Source of the DNA: Myxococcales bacterium UBA5297 | GTDB taxonomy: Bacteria > Myxococcota > Myxococcia > Myxococcales > UBA5297 | Assembly: GCA_002408385.1 (NCBI GenBank) | Contig: DHSB01000010.1 | Coordinates: 79,947 to 88,269 of the forward strand | Direction: 5' to 3' | Length of the DNA: 8,323 bases | Shown: positions 1 to 7,020 of the stretch, in pieces | Numbering within the stretch: position 1 is the first letter of the stretch | Layout of the letters: each line of letters opens with the position of its first letter | Made by a program: the position numbers and the translations under genes | The notes under the pieces: generated by a model | What the model was told of the DNA's origin: nothing | What the model saw: the letters and a program-made list of their open reading frames with translations, nothing else | Database searches by the model: none

Positions 1-2
1 CC

Positions 3-350
3 TCCGCCCCCTGCCTCGGGCTCTTCAAGCCGGTGCGCGTCGGGACGCCGCTCGACCTCGGGCCGTTGCCCGGCGAGAAGGCCGATCCTCAAAGCCTCTG
101 GTGGCGCCACGAGCGGATCCACCGCGCGGTCGCGCGCGACTACCAGCGGCTCGCGCCGCCGTTGGCCGAAGAGCGCGACGCCGTCGAGCGCGCCTGGTTG
201 GCCTCGCCGCCCGAGCCCCAGGCGGCTTTCGCCGAGGGCGACCGCCTGCTCTCGAGGTGGCAGGCGAGGCTCGATGACAGTGCCGAGTTCGACAGGCGCC
301 CGGTCTGGACCCGGGGCTACTGGCGAAAGCGCGCGAGGCTGGCTTCCTGA
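3..350 (+). CDS. C-terminal part of a secernin-like (peptidase C69/U34) protein
   Basis: The reading frame is already open at base 3, so this is the 3' end of a gene that starts left of the window; the TGA is at 348-350. The first visible residues, SAPCLGLFKPV, match the 'FKP' segment that secernin-type proteins carry after the catalytic core. About 25 residues on, SLWWRHERIHRAVARDY matches the conserved tryptophan/His-Glu-Arg helix of bacterial secernin-like proteins. Secernins belong to the Ntn-hydrolase fold (C69/U34); members are putative dipeptidases or amidases using an N-terminal cysteine nucleophile. That cysteine lies outside the window, so activity cannot be judged here. The rest is charged and helical, ending RKRARLAS. 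A GTG at 33 could be taken for a start, but the homologous residues before it show it is internal. The family call rests on recalled motifs, not on a search. Confidence 0.65.
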   Translation, partial: SAPCLGLFKPVRVGTPLDLGPLPGEKADPQSLWWRHERIHRAVARDYQRLAPPLAEERDAVERAWLASPPEPQAAFAEGDRLLSRWQARLDDSAEFDRRPVWTRGYWRKRARLAS

Positions 351-561
351 GGACGACCGAGGCGCAGCACCGGACCGACGAGGGCTGTTGCCGCCCGGCC
401 GAACAAGGTCGAATCCGAGCCCTGTGCCGCAGTGATCCAACTGGCCAGGCCGCTCACGGCTACTGCTCGAACCCGATGCGCACACGCTCTGCTCACGACC
501 GGATTTGTAGAGCGCACCCGAGGCACGGCTTCAGCAGCGCCTGCCGCTCGCCAGGCAGGTC

Positions 562-789
562 CTAGCTCCTGATCACCAGCGACAGTCCTTTGGGCTGAGC
601 CGGGAGCCAGGTGACGAACAGCTCGAGCAGCGGCGCTGACTCGAGCCACTCGAGCATCGGCTCGCCTCCAGCGTCGGGCTCGCACATCGCGCCCGGCGCG
701 GGCCGAAGAAGGCGCGCGACGGAGAGACCATCCCCGCAGGGCAACGGCTTGAGCTCGGCCCACAGCGAGCCTGGGCGAGCACGTGCCGC
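562..789 (-). pseudogene. possible remnant of an unknown gene (C-terminal piece)
   Basis: On the minus strand a frame runs from just after an in-frame TGA (790-792) to a TAG at 562-564, about 75 codons. It has mostly G/C third positions and a protein-like composition, including PLPCGDGLSVARLLRPAPGA and a hydrophobic tail MLEWLESAPLLELFVTWLP. The only early start candidate is a TTG (742-744) without a convincing ribosome site, and plausible residues continue upstream of it, so the 5' end looks lost. It lies head-to-head with the kinase gene. I do not recognise a family. It may equally be a chance open frame in GC-rich DNA. In the rest of the gap, 351-561 and 793-833, I see no gene or clear terminator. 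Confidence 0.25.
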
Positions 790-833
790 TCAGCGGCCAG
801 CGGTGCCAGCCATCCGGCAAGGTGCCCTGCGCC

Positions 834-839
834 TATACT
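834..839 (+). promoter_or_regulatory. -10-like box TATACT abutting the kinase start (leaderless candidate)
   Basis: TATACT matches the sigma-70 -10 consensus TATAAT at five of six positions and stands out in very GC-rich DNA. Only six bases (GACCGC) separate it from the ATG at 846, so the expected transcription start would fall on or next to the A of the start codon. No GGAG-like ribosome site precedes the ATG. Both facts fit a leaderless transcript. I see no good -35 hexamer at 16-18 bp spacing, which is the main weakness. Confidence 0.45.
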
Positions 840-845
840 GACCGC

Positions 846-2846
846 ATGGCTACAGTGCTCCACCAGAAGTTTGAGCTTCTCCAGCCCGTGGGCGCCGGTG
901 GTGTCGGCACCGTCTGGCGGGCAAATGATCGCACCAGCGGCAAGGTCGTGGCGCTCAAGGTGCTGCATCCCCACCTGCGCTCGGACCACATCGTGTGCCT
1001 GCGCTTTCGCCGCGAGGTGGAGATCGCGCAGTCGCTCCGTCACGGCAACCTCGTCACGGCCTACGAGCTCTTCGAAGACGAAGGTGCGCTCTCCTTTTCC
1101 ATGGAGCTGCTCGAGGGCCGCACGCTGAAGGAAGAGGTCCTCGCCAAGGGTCCGCTGCCTGTCGAGCGCGCCGTCGCCATCTGTCGCCAGTGTCTCGAGG
1201 GGCTCGCGGCCGCCCATGCCGGCGGTGTCATCCACCGCGACTTCAAGCCTCAAAACGTCTTCCTCTGCGACTCGGGCGCGGTGAAGCTGCTCGACTTCGG
1301 CTTCGCGCGGGTGGCGAACGCCGCAGGGCTGACGACGAAGAGCCTGGTGCTCTGTACGCCCGACTACGCGGCGCCCGAGGTCATCGGCGGAAATGCGGTC
1401 GATGGCCGCGCGGATCTCTACGGGCTCGGTGTCACGCTGTTCGAAGCGCTCACCGGTCAGCTCCCGTTTCGCGGCGCGACGCCTTTCGACCTGCTGCGCC
1501 GCCACCTCGAGAGCGCGCCTCCCTCGCCACGCCAGCTTCGGCCGGAGATTCCCCCCGGCCTCGAGGCCGTGGTGTTGCGCCTGCTGGAAAAGGCGCCCCA
1601 GGCGCGCTTCCCGACCTGCGAAGCGGCGCTCGCCGCGCTGGATCAGCCCGCGCCCGCGGCCGCGCTGTCCGCCCGGCACGCTCCGGTCTCGGCCTGCCCG
1701 GCCTGCGGCGAGCCGCGGGAGACGGCCTGGCCGCTGTGTCCTGCCTGCGGTGCCTCGGAGAGAGGGCACGCGGCCGGCGAGTGGATGGTGGTGCTCACGC
1801 GAGTCTCGGGTCTCGAGGCTCCCGGGGCGTTGCTCGAAGTAGTCCGTTCGCTCGGGGCCGAGCCGAAGAGAGCGCTCGCGAAACGCCGGCAAAAGGCGGT
1901 GAAGGGGCTGCCAAAGCTCATCCTCAAACAGGTCAGTGAGCCGCTCGCGCGCCTGGTGCGGGATCGTTGCCTTGCCCGTGACCTGCAGGTCGAGCTGCGC
2001 AAGATCGGCGAGAACAATACGGACCTGCTGCACCGCTCGAACACGCCGGGCTACCTGTTTGCTGCTGCGCTCCTGTTGCCCTGGGGCGGAGTCGTCGCGG
2101 CGCTGCTCGTCGGGGTGATTGGGGGCGGAGCAGTATTGCCGTTCGTCGTCGCGCTCGTGCTCGGCCCGCTCGCCGGACTGCTGCTGGTGAAGCAGGCGCA
2201 CCTGCTGCTGCCTGCGCTCGCGCGGTTGCCCAAGGTTGTCGAGGCGCGGCCCTTTCCCGCCTCGCTCGCCTCGCGCTACCGCGCTTCGCTCGCGAAGCTG
2301 CGCTCTCCGGCGGTGCGCGGCACCTTGAAGCGCATCTTCGAGCGCGCGCTCGTCATCCACTCGGCGGCGCACGAGGGCGCGCCGCACGTGCGGATGCTGC
2401 TCGAGGAGCCCTGCCGCTCGGCCCTGACGCTCGCCGAGCGCAGCCTCGATCTCGCCAGGCAGGTGGACGATGCGCTGGCGCGTCTCGCCCTGGCGGGCGA
2501 AGCGGAGCTCTTCGACGAGCTCGAGAGCCTGAAGGCCCGTGCCCTCGCCGATCCGGCGCAGGCCGCCGTGCTCCAACCGTCGATAGCGGCCAAGGAGCAG
2601 GCGCTCGAACAGGCGGGCCAGCTCGAGCGGGTCCACGTTCAGTCGAGCCAGCGGCTCCTGCAGGTGGCGAGCACTCTCGAGCTCGCCGCGGCCCAGGCGC
2701 TCGTCGTCGGGCTGCCTGATACCGTCACCGGCATGACCGTGGAGCTCAAGAGGCTCGTCGAGCAGGCGCACACCGCGGTCGAGGTGGCGCAGGACGTTTC
2801 GAGGGAGCTCGCAGGCGAGCCGGCCATCGGCGTCCGCAGCCGATGA
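846..2846 (+). CDS. membrane-anchored Hanks-type Ser/Thr protein kinase with zinc ribbon and L7/L12-like domain
   Basis: A 666-residue protein, complete and clean. The kinase domain (about 9-275) has all key elements: glycine loop GAGGVGTVW (17-24), ATP-binding Lys38 in VALKVL, helix-C Glu57 in FRREVE, catalytic loop HRDFKPQN (130-137, Asp132), DFG Asp150 and APE at 176-178. It is an RD kinase and should be active. Thr163, Thr164 and Ser166 in the activation segment are possible phosphosites. A CPAC/CPAC zinc ribbon follows (Cys284, 287, 298, 301). Residues 313-386 have the spacing of a ribosomal L7/L12 C-terminal-type domain. A hydrophobic hairpin at about 403-449 gives two membrane passes, leaving both ends in the cytoplasm. 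Residues 451-666 are charged, probably helical. The ATG at 846 is chosen because the kinase fold begins right after it, although the frame is open from 783. Substrate unknown. It converges with the pseudogene on the other strand. Confidence 0.93.
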   Translation: MATVLHQKFELLQPVGAGGVGTVWRANDRTSGKVVALKVLHPHLRSDHIVCLRFRREVEIAQSLRHGNLVTAYELFEDEGALSFSMELLEGRTLKEEVLAKGPLPVERAVAICRQCLEGLAAAHAGGVIHRDFKPQNVFLCDSGAVKLLDFGFARVANAAGLTTKSLVLCTPDYAAPEVIGGNAVDGRADLYGLGVTLFEALTGQLPFRGATPFDLLRRHLESAPPSPRQLRPEIPPGLEAVVLRLLEKAPQARFPTCEAALAALDQPAPAAALSARHAPVSACPACGEPRETAWPLCPACGASERGHAAGEWMVVLTRVSGLEAPGALLEVVRSLGAEPKRALAKRRQKAVKGLPKLILKQVSEPLARLVRDRCLARDLQVELRKIGENNTDLLHRSNTPGYLFAAALLLPWGGVVAALLVGVIGGGAVLPFVVALVLGPLAGLLLVKQAHLLLPALARLPKVVEARPFPASLASRYRASLAKLRSPAVRGTLKRIFERALVIHSAAHEGAPHVRMLLEEPCRSALTLAERSLDLARQVDDALARLALAGEAELFDELESLKARALADPAQAAVLQPSIAAKEQALEQAGQLERVHVQSSQRLLQVASTLELAAAQALVVGLPDTVTGMTVELKRLVEQAHTAVEVAQDVSRELAGEPAIGVRSR

Positions 2847-2852
2847 CCGAAA

Positions 2853-2893
2853 GCCTGGTCTCGTGTGGCTCGCCGCGAACTAAGTGACCAGGC
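2853..2893. terminator. stem-loop between convergent genes, possible bidirectional terminator
   Basis: GCCTGGTC (2853-2860) and GACCAGGC (2886-2893) form a perfect 8-bp stem, extended by AA/TT beyond one mismatch, around a 25-base loop. It begins seven bases after the kinase stop and spans the stop (2880-2882) of the decayed minus-strand gene. There is no clear T-tract and the loop is long, so it is a weak intrinsic terminator at best. Its position is what supports it. Confidence 0.35.
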
Positions 2894-3820
2894 CTTCGAG
2901 CCCGTGGTGTGGCTTGTTCCCCAGGCCCGAGAAGGCGCCCCGGCCCTCCTTGTCGAGGATGGCGTAGGCCGGAAAGAAAGAGGCGACGCGGCAGCCGGCG
3001 AAAGAACTGGTGGTAGAGGTTCGTTCCCGCCGAGGAGCCTGATTCCCAGCCGTCAGCGCGCAGGGCGGGAGGCGCCTCGGCGTGGATATCGACCGACAGG
3101 AAGGTGGCCTGGTTGGCAAGCTTTTCGCTCAGGGCGCGCTCGTTCTGTGGGCGCGCACGGTGTTCGGGCAGGTGAAGGCCCCTGCGGAGGAGACGAAGCG
3201 GATGAAGACGGGTTTTCCAGGAAGTCGCCCAGCGCCCGCTGCGTGCTCAGGGTGCCAGAGCGGCAGGCGTGATCGACCAGGCCTCGGTCGAAGCAAGAGA
3301 TAGAGCGCGAGCCCGACGGCTGCCGCGATGCCGACCCCGACCAGGTGGCGCGGTTGATCCAGCTCCTATCTGGCGAGAACCCGGCCAAGACCGACGCGCT
3401 CTTCTGCGGCGGGCGCGGGATGTCGGCGAGCTCGAGTCCGCTGCCGCCGGGGACCGAGGCGATGGGGATGGGGGCGGGCGCGCTGGCGCCAGCCTGGCGC
3501 TCTCCGAGGCCTCGCGGTGATCGAGCCAGATGCCGCCGCTGGCTTTGCAGCGGTCGAGCCGCACTCCGCGCAACCGGTCGAACTCGAACTGGGTGAGCGG
3601 CTGCTCGCAGGCCGGATTCTGGTTCGTCGCCCGTGGCGAGGCCACCCCTCGCTGCGGGACGAACCGGTTTCCGGCAGCGCGCAGCATGTCAGATCCTGCG
3701 ACAGCGCCTTGAGATCACCCTGGTCAGGCCGCAGCCCACCGCAGCGCGGGCGCCGTCGGCCTCCAAAGCCACCACCCGCCTTCGGTACAGCGGCTCGGAG
3801 CAGACTGGACATCGCTTCAT
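2880..3820 (-). pseudogene. frameshifted gene: TFIIB-type zinc ribbon, membrane segment, thioredoxin-like domain
   Basis: No single frame is open, but piecing minus-strand frames together gives one coherent protein. It starts at ATG 3818-3820 (MKRCPVCSEPLYRRR), seven bases after GGGAG. At about 3511-3617 comes RGVRLDRCKASGGIWLDHRE, the signature of the zf-TFIIB family, with Ser where the last Cys should be. An Ala/Pro linker (APAPIPIASVPGG) leads to a hydrophobic segment, LVGVGIAAAVGLALYLLL (about 3345-3291). A thioredoxin-like part follows in pieces: GKPVFIRFVSSAG, FTCPNTVRAH, ERALSEKLANQATFLSVDIH, then PAYAILDKEGRGAFSGLG, ending at TAG 2880-2882. At least four or five frame changes are needed, and the redox CxxC is reduced to CPNT. 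The intact ancestor was probably a membrane-tethered thiol-disulfide protein with the thioredoxin domain after the membrane helix. Decay is certain in outline; exact indel positions are not. Confidence 0.72.
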
Positions 3821-3895
3821 TCGTTGGCTCCCGGCAGAGACCCGAATGCAGCCTGACCGCACCGGCGATTCTCTTCGAGCGGAGCGCGCGCGGCA

Positions 3896-3928
3896 CCTGC
3901 TCGCCACCCGCGTTGCTCCTCGAGCAGG
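3896..3928. terminator. hairpin downstream of the exported-protein gene, weak terminator candidate
   Basis: CCTGCTCG (3896-3903) and CGAGCAGG (3921-3928) form an 8-bp stem with a 17-base loop. It sits about 20 bases past the TAG (3947-3949) of the minus-strand gene, where a terminator would be expected. There is no T-tract, and such stems are common by chance at this base composition. Confidence 0.25.
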
Positions 3929-3946
3929 CCCGGAGGGTTGCGAGCG

Positions 3947-4858
3947 CTACTCAAGCAGATTCGGGGTCGAGCCCGCGATCAACAGCCCGACAAAAGGCAC
4001 GGCCCCGCGGCGGAAGCGATCGGCCAGGTACCACTCGACGATGAGCCCGAGCGCCGCGTCGCGCACGCCGTTCCACTCCGGACAGCGGCCGATGGCCATC
4101 ACGCCGACCCGGTGCATCAGGTAATCGGTCCCGCGCGCCCAGGCGAGCCGCTCGCTCAGGCCGACGAGCAGGTTGAGGTCGCCGCGCCCGCGCTCGGGCA
4201 GGGCCTCGTAGAGCAGGGAAAGCGAGTTGAGGACGAGCTCGTCGGCGCGCTCCTGGGGGACGAGATGCAGCTCGTTGAACCAGTAGGCCTTCTGCGGGCC
4301 GGCATCCCAGGCCTCGCGAAACCACGAGCGCTCGACGGTGGCGTTCTCGAGCAGCACGACAGGCCCGACCTTCGCCCGGAGGCGCGCCGCCAGGAAGGCG
4401 CGGTGGCCATAGTCGGCCTCGTTGCCGGTGAGGGGCGTTATCGGCAGTTTGAACTTGCAGCGCGGGTCCTCCTTGTCGAGTGAGCCGGAGCAGTCCTCGA
4501 ACGTCTTGAGGCTGTTGAACGTGCCGAAGTAGGTGATCAGGTGGTAGCCGGCAGTCAGGCGGAAGAAGGTGGCCGGGGCGAGCTCGACGACGCCGCCGTT
4601 GAGCGCGAACGCCGGCGAGAGCTGCGACTGGATTGCGGCTCCCCAATAGTTCTCCGTAAACGCCGCGCTCTGCGATTCGTAGAGGCGCTGCTGGTAGCGC
4701 AGGTTGAGGCTGGCGAGCGCTCCGAGCTGGTTGTAGGCGCCGACCAAGTCGCCACTAACGATGAGCTGGCGCGCGGGCATGGTCTGAGCGTGAGCCCCCG
4801 CCGCCGCGAGCATGAGCCAGGCGGAAGTGCCGAGAGCGAGATACCGGGCAGGTGACAT
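3947..4858 (-). CDS. exported protein, probable outer-membrane beta-barrel, function unknown
   Basis: A 303-residue protein with a clear Sec signal peptide: basic start (MSPAR), hydrophobic core LALGTSAWLMLAAAG, and cleavage site AHA|Q after residue 24. The mature part is rich in alternating polar/hydrophobic stretches ending in aromatics, for example FFRLTAGYHLITYFGTF (98-114), AFLAARLRAKVGPVVLLENA and LIVEWYLADRF, as expected for amphipathic strands of a barrel. Cys123 and Cys134 flank a short acidic loop and could form a disulfide. The C-terminus is LLE, not the usual terminal Phe of barrel proteins, so a periplasmic beta-rich protein is an alternative. The ATG (4856-4858) is well supported by GAGG (4866-4869) seven bases upstream and by the signal peptide. 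I cannot name the family. The gene is divergent from the decayed gene and permease to its right and shows no operon partner. Confidence 0.8.
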   Translation of the reverse strand: MSPARYLALGTSAWLMLAAAGAHAQTMPARQLIVSGDLVGAYNQLGALASLNLRYQQRLYESQSAAFTENYWGAAIQSQLSPAFALNGGVVELAPATFFRLTAGYHLITYFGTFNSLKTFEDCSGSLDKEDPRCKFKLPITPLTGNEADYGHRAFLAARLRAKVGPVVLLENATVERSWFREAWDAGPQKAYWFNELHLVPQERADELVLNSLSLLYEALPERGRGDLNLLVGLSERLAWARGTDYLMHRVGVMAIGRCPEWNGVRDAALGLIVEWYLADRFRRGAVPFVGLLIAGSTPNLLE

Positions 4859-5106
4859 GGGGTGGCCTCACTCGAAGGAGTGTCGGCAAAGTAGCAGGGG
4901 GCCGGACGGGCTGATAGCGGCTCGCTCGCGGCGCCGACAGAGCGGGGGCCTACGAGAAGGCCAGTGACGGCGGTTGGCCTGGCTGAGACTCTCGCGGGAT
5001 GCGGGCTGGGAACTTGCGCGCCAGGTACGGAGGGCTCGATCGAGGCGCTCTCGACAAGCTGGCAATACCGGTGGGCCGACCCGCCGGCGCGGCTCGGAGA
5101 CCACGG

Positions 5107-5674
5107 ATGGTCGTCGTCCTCGCCGCCCCGCGCACCGCCGGGGCGCGGACGGCGCGCGGCACCTTTGAATACGAACCCGCCTGCCTGACGCGTTGCCCGC
5201 GGACGCGCACCTCTTCATGCGCGATGTCGACCCGGCCTTCGAGGCGTACGTCGACGGCGAGCTCGTCTATCGGCCGGATCGACGCCGTGTCTGGCGCACC
5301 CAGCGGCCGGCTCTGCGCCTGTCTTTCCTCTGGAGACGACCCGCTAGGCCGGGTGCTCGGCCTGCGCATCTGGTCCGAGCAAAGGCTCGGTTGGTCCCTT
5401 CGGCCGCTTCGACCGCGGCTCCCGGCAGGCGCTGCTGGCCGCAGTCGTCGGCGTCTCCCGGCTCGACGTGGCCCTCGGCGCGCTCTGTCTGGCCACCGGG
5501 CTCTGCGGCATCGGGCTGCTTGCCTTCCGCCGGCACGACCGGGCCTGGCGCTTCCTCATCGGGCTCGCGATCGCCTGTACCGCTTACGCCCTGAGCAACT
5601 TGTCGAACCCGCTCAAGCAGCCCATCGCCGCCGACATTGTTCCTGCGGGCGGTCTCGGAGCCGAGCCGGCTTGA
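5107..5674 (+). pseudogene. frameshifted membrane-protein gene, family not recognised
   Basis: Protein-like sequence continues here through changing plus-strand frames. Frame 1 carries MVVVLAAPRTAGARTARG and FEYEPACLTR from the ATG at 5107. Frame 3 carries HLFMRDVDPAFEAYVDGELV and YRPDRRRVWRTQ (about 5205-5310). Frame 1 resumes with DDPLGRVLGLRIWSEQRLGW (about 5335-5395). Frame 2 then gives DRGSRQALLAAVVGVSRLDV, VALGALCLATGLCGIGLLAF and WRFLIGLAIACTAYALSNL, ending at TGA 5672-5674. Third positions stay G/C-rich in each piece, which supports former coding on this strand. The ancestor seems to have had an N-terminal hydrophobic or signal segment, a soluble part, and two C-terminal membrane helices. 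At least three frameshifts are needed. The true start may lie further left, since frame 1 is open from 4999. The other half of the divergent gap, 4859-5106, shows only the ribosome site of the minus-strand gene. I do not recognise a function. Confidence 0.5.
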
Positions 5675-5800
5675 AGGTCGATGCCCCGGTTTCTTGCGGC
5701 CTCCGCGAGAAGGGATTGAGAAGCGAGAAACGAGCACGCCTCACCTCGCATCGAACCGGTCGAGCGGGGAACACGGCTTCTGGTTTGGAGACTCTGGAAG

Positions 5801-6589
5801 ATGGCGCTACTCGTCGTCACCCTCGCCGCGCTGGCGGTCTCGGCGCTCACCCTGTTCTCGGGCTTCGGGCTCGGCACCCTGCTGATGCCGGTTTTCGCGC
5901 TCTTCTTCCCGGTCGAGGTAGCGGTCGCCGCGACCGCGGTCGTCCACGCCGCCAACAACGTCCCCAAGGTCGCCCTCTTCGGCCGCCGCGCCGACTGGCA
6001 CGTCGTGGGGCGCTTCGGCATCCCGGGCATCCTCTTCGCCTTCCTGGGCGCCGCGGCGCTCGGCCTGCTCTCCGGAGCTGAGCCGCTCGTCGGCTACCAG
6101 CTCGGCGGCCGGAGCGTCCAGGTCACACCCATCAAGCTCGTGCTCGCGGTGCTCATGCTCGCCTTCGCCCGCGCCGAGCTGCTGCCGCAGGCGCGCAAGC
6201 TGACCTTCGAGAGGCGCTGGCTGCCGCTCGGTGGCGTGCTCTCGGGCTTCTTCGGCGGAATCTCCGGACACCAGGGCGCGCTGCGCTCGGCGTTCCTCGC
6301 CAAGTCGGGCCTCTCGACCGAGGCCTTCGTCGCGACCAACGCGGTCACCGGCTTCCTCGTGGACGCGGCCCGCCTCGCTGTCTACGGCGCGCTCTTCTTC
6401 GGCTCACACCTGGAGACGGTGAAGGCGCACGGCGGCTGGGAGCTGGTCGCTGGGGGCACCGCCGCCGCGTTTGGCGGAGTGCTCGTGGGCTCACGGGTGC
6501 TCGAGAAGGTGACGATGAGCGCTGTGCAGACGCTCACCGGCGTGCTGCTCTTCGTCATCGCGCTGGGGCTCGGCGCGGGGCTGATCTAG
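5801..6589 (+). CDS. TauE/SafE family membrane permease (sulfite/organosulfonate exporter-like)
   Basis: A 262-residue, highly hydrophobic protein with the two-fold repeat typical of the TauE/SafE family (usual length about 240-280). The first repeat has GFGLGTLLMP (21-30) and HAANNVPK (49-56). The second has LSGFFGGISGHQGALRSAFL (about 147-166), a hallmark Gly-rich segment that follows the central cytoplasmic loop. It ends in a hydrophobic helix, TGVLLFVIALGLGAGLI. I expect about seven or eight helices in the inner membrane. Known members are linked to export of sulfite, sulfoacetate or related anions, but many have no tested substrate, and nothing nearby fixes it here. The ATG at 5801 follows GGAG (5787-5790) at ten bases, with GGAAG immediately before the start. 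The second half is duplicated about 780 bp downstream as a decayed copy. The stretch before it (5675-5800) shows no gene. Confidence 0.92.
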   Translation: MALLVVTLAALAVSALTLFSGFGLGTLLMPVFALFFPVEVAVAATAVVHAANNVPKVALFGRRADWHVVGRFGIPGILFAFLGAAALGLLSGAEPLVGYQLGGRSVQVTPIKLVLAVLMLAFARAELLPQARKLTFERRWLPLGGVLSGFFGGISGHQGALRSAFLAKSGLSTEAFVATNAVTGFLVDAARLAVYGALFFGSHLETVKAHGGWELVAGGTAAAFGGVLVGSRVLEKVTMSAVQTLTGVLLFVIALGLGAGLI

Positions 6590-7020
6590 CGGGACGACTG
6601 CGATCGTTCAGAGGGCGGGTGGCCGCTGCAGTGGCAGCTCGAGCCGACCGAGACGCGAACCGCAGCTTCCACGTGAGCGAGCAGGCGCGGCTGTCTGTCG
6701 GTGGCGCAATGACACCGAGGTCGAGAACAGCGCCACCCGGTAATTCGGCGACTGGTAACAACAGCCCGACCTGCGTGACCGCGACTACGGCGAGAGCAAG
6801 CCGTTCTGCCTACAGGCGACCCTCCCCGAGAGCCGCCCGCGCGCCACCAAGGCTGCGCCGCGACGAAGTTGAGGAGCAATACGGGCCAGCACCGACGGGT
6901 CCGAGTGCGCCCTCGGACTATTGACACATGTGGCCGAGCTGCTGCTGCAAGTCGGCGAGGGAGGTGTAGGCGAGCCCTGTCGACTCCGGCTCGTCAGCCG
7001 CGGCTCCGACCTGTCATGAG
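6590..7020 (+). other. gap between the permease and its decayed copy; possible unidentified gene remnant
   Basis: No intact gene is visible. In the plus-strand frame that includes base 6708, a protein-like run NDTEVENSATR, stop, FGDW, stop, QQPDLRDRDYGESKPFCLQ, ATLPESRPRATKAAP is interrupted by two TAA codons and a later TGA. The same frame then gives CALGLLTHVAELLLQVGEGG before a TGA near 7016. This could be a remnant of an unrelated gene or chance. I do not see the N-terminal half of the permease copy here, so that copy appears to be a partial duplication or to have lost its front. Confidence 0.25.

Noticed and set aside
317..820. A 167-codon minus-strand frame overlapping the end of the secernin-like gene.
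   Set aside because: It overlaps a real gene in antisense, has weak third-position bias and no recognisable motif. Only the separate frame ending at 562 looked slightly protein-like.
995..1939. A 314-codon plus-strand frame inside the kinase gene.
   Set aside because: It is very rich in Arg and Ala, a typical out-of-frame product of GC-rich codons, and has no start signal or motif.
573..2771. A 732-codon open frame on the minus strand opposite the kinase gene.
   Set aside because: The plus strand encodes a kinase with every catalytic motif in place. Long antisense frames are common opposite GC-rich genes with strong third-position bias, and this one has no recognisable domain, is highly charged and low in complexity, and runs on into the intergenic region.
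4999..6081. A 360-codon plus-strand frame from the divergent gap into the permease gene.
   Set aside because: Its 3' part overlaps the permease out of frame and is Arg-rich. Only short stretches near 5107-5190 and 5335-5395 look like former coding sequence, and those are listed under the pseudogene.
6617..6650. GCTGC-AGTG-GCAGC hairpin after the permease gene, as a terminator.
   Set aside because: A five-pair stem without a T-tract is too weak to support.
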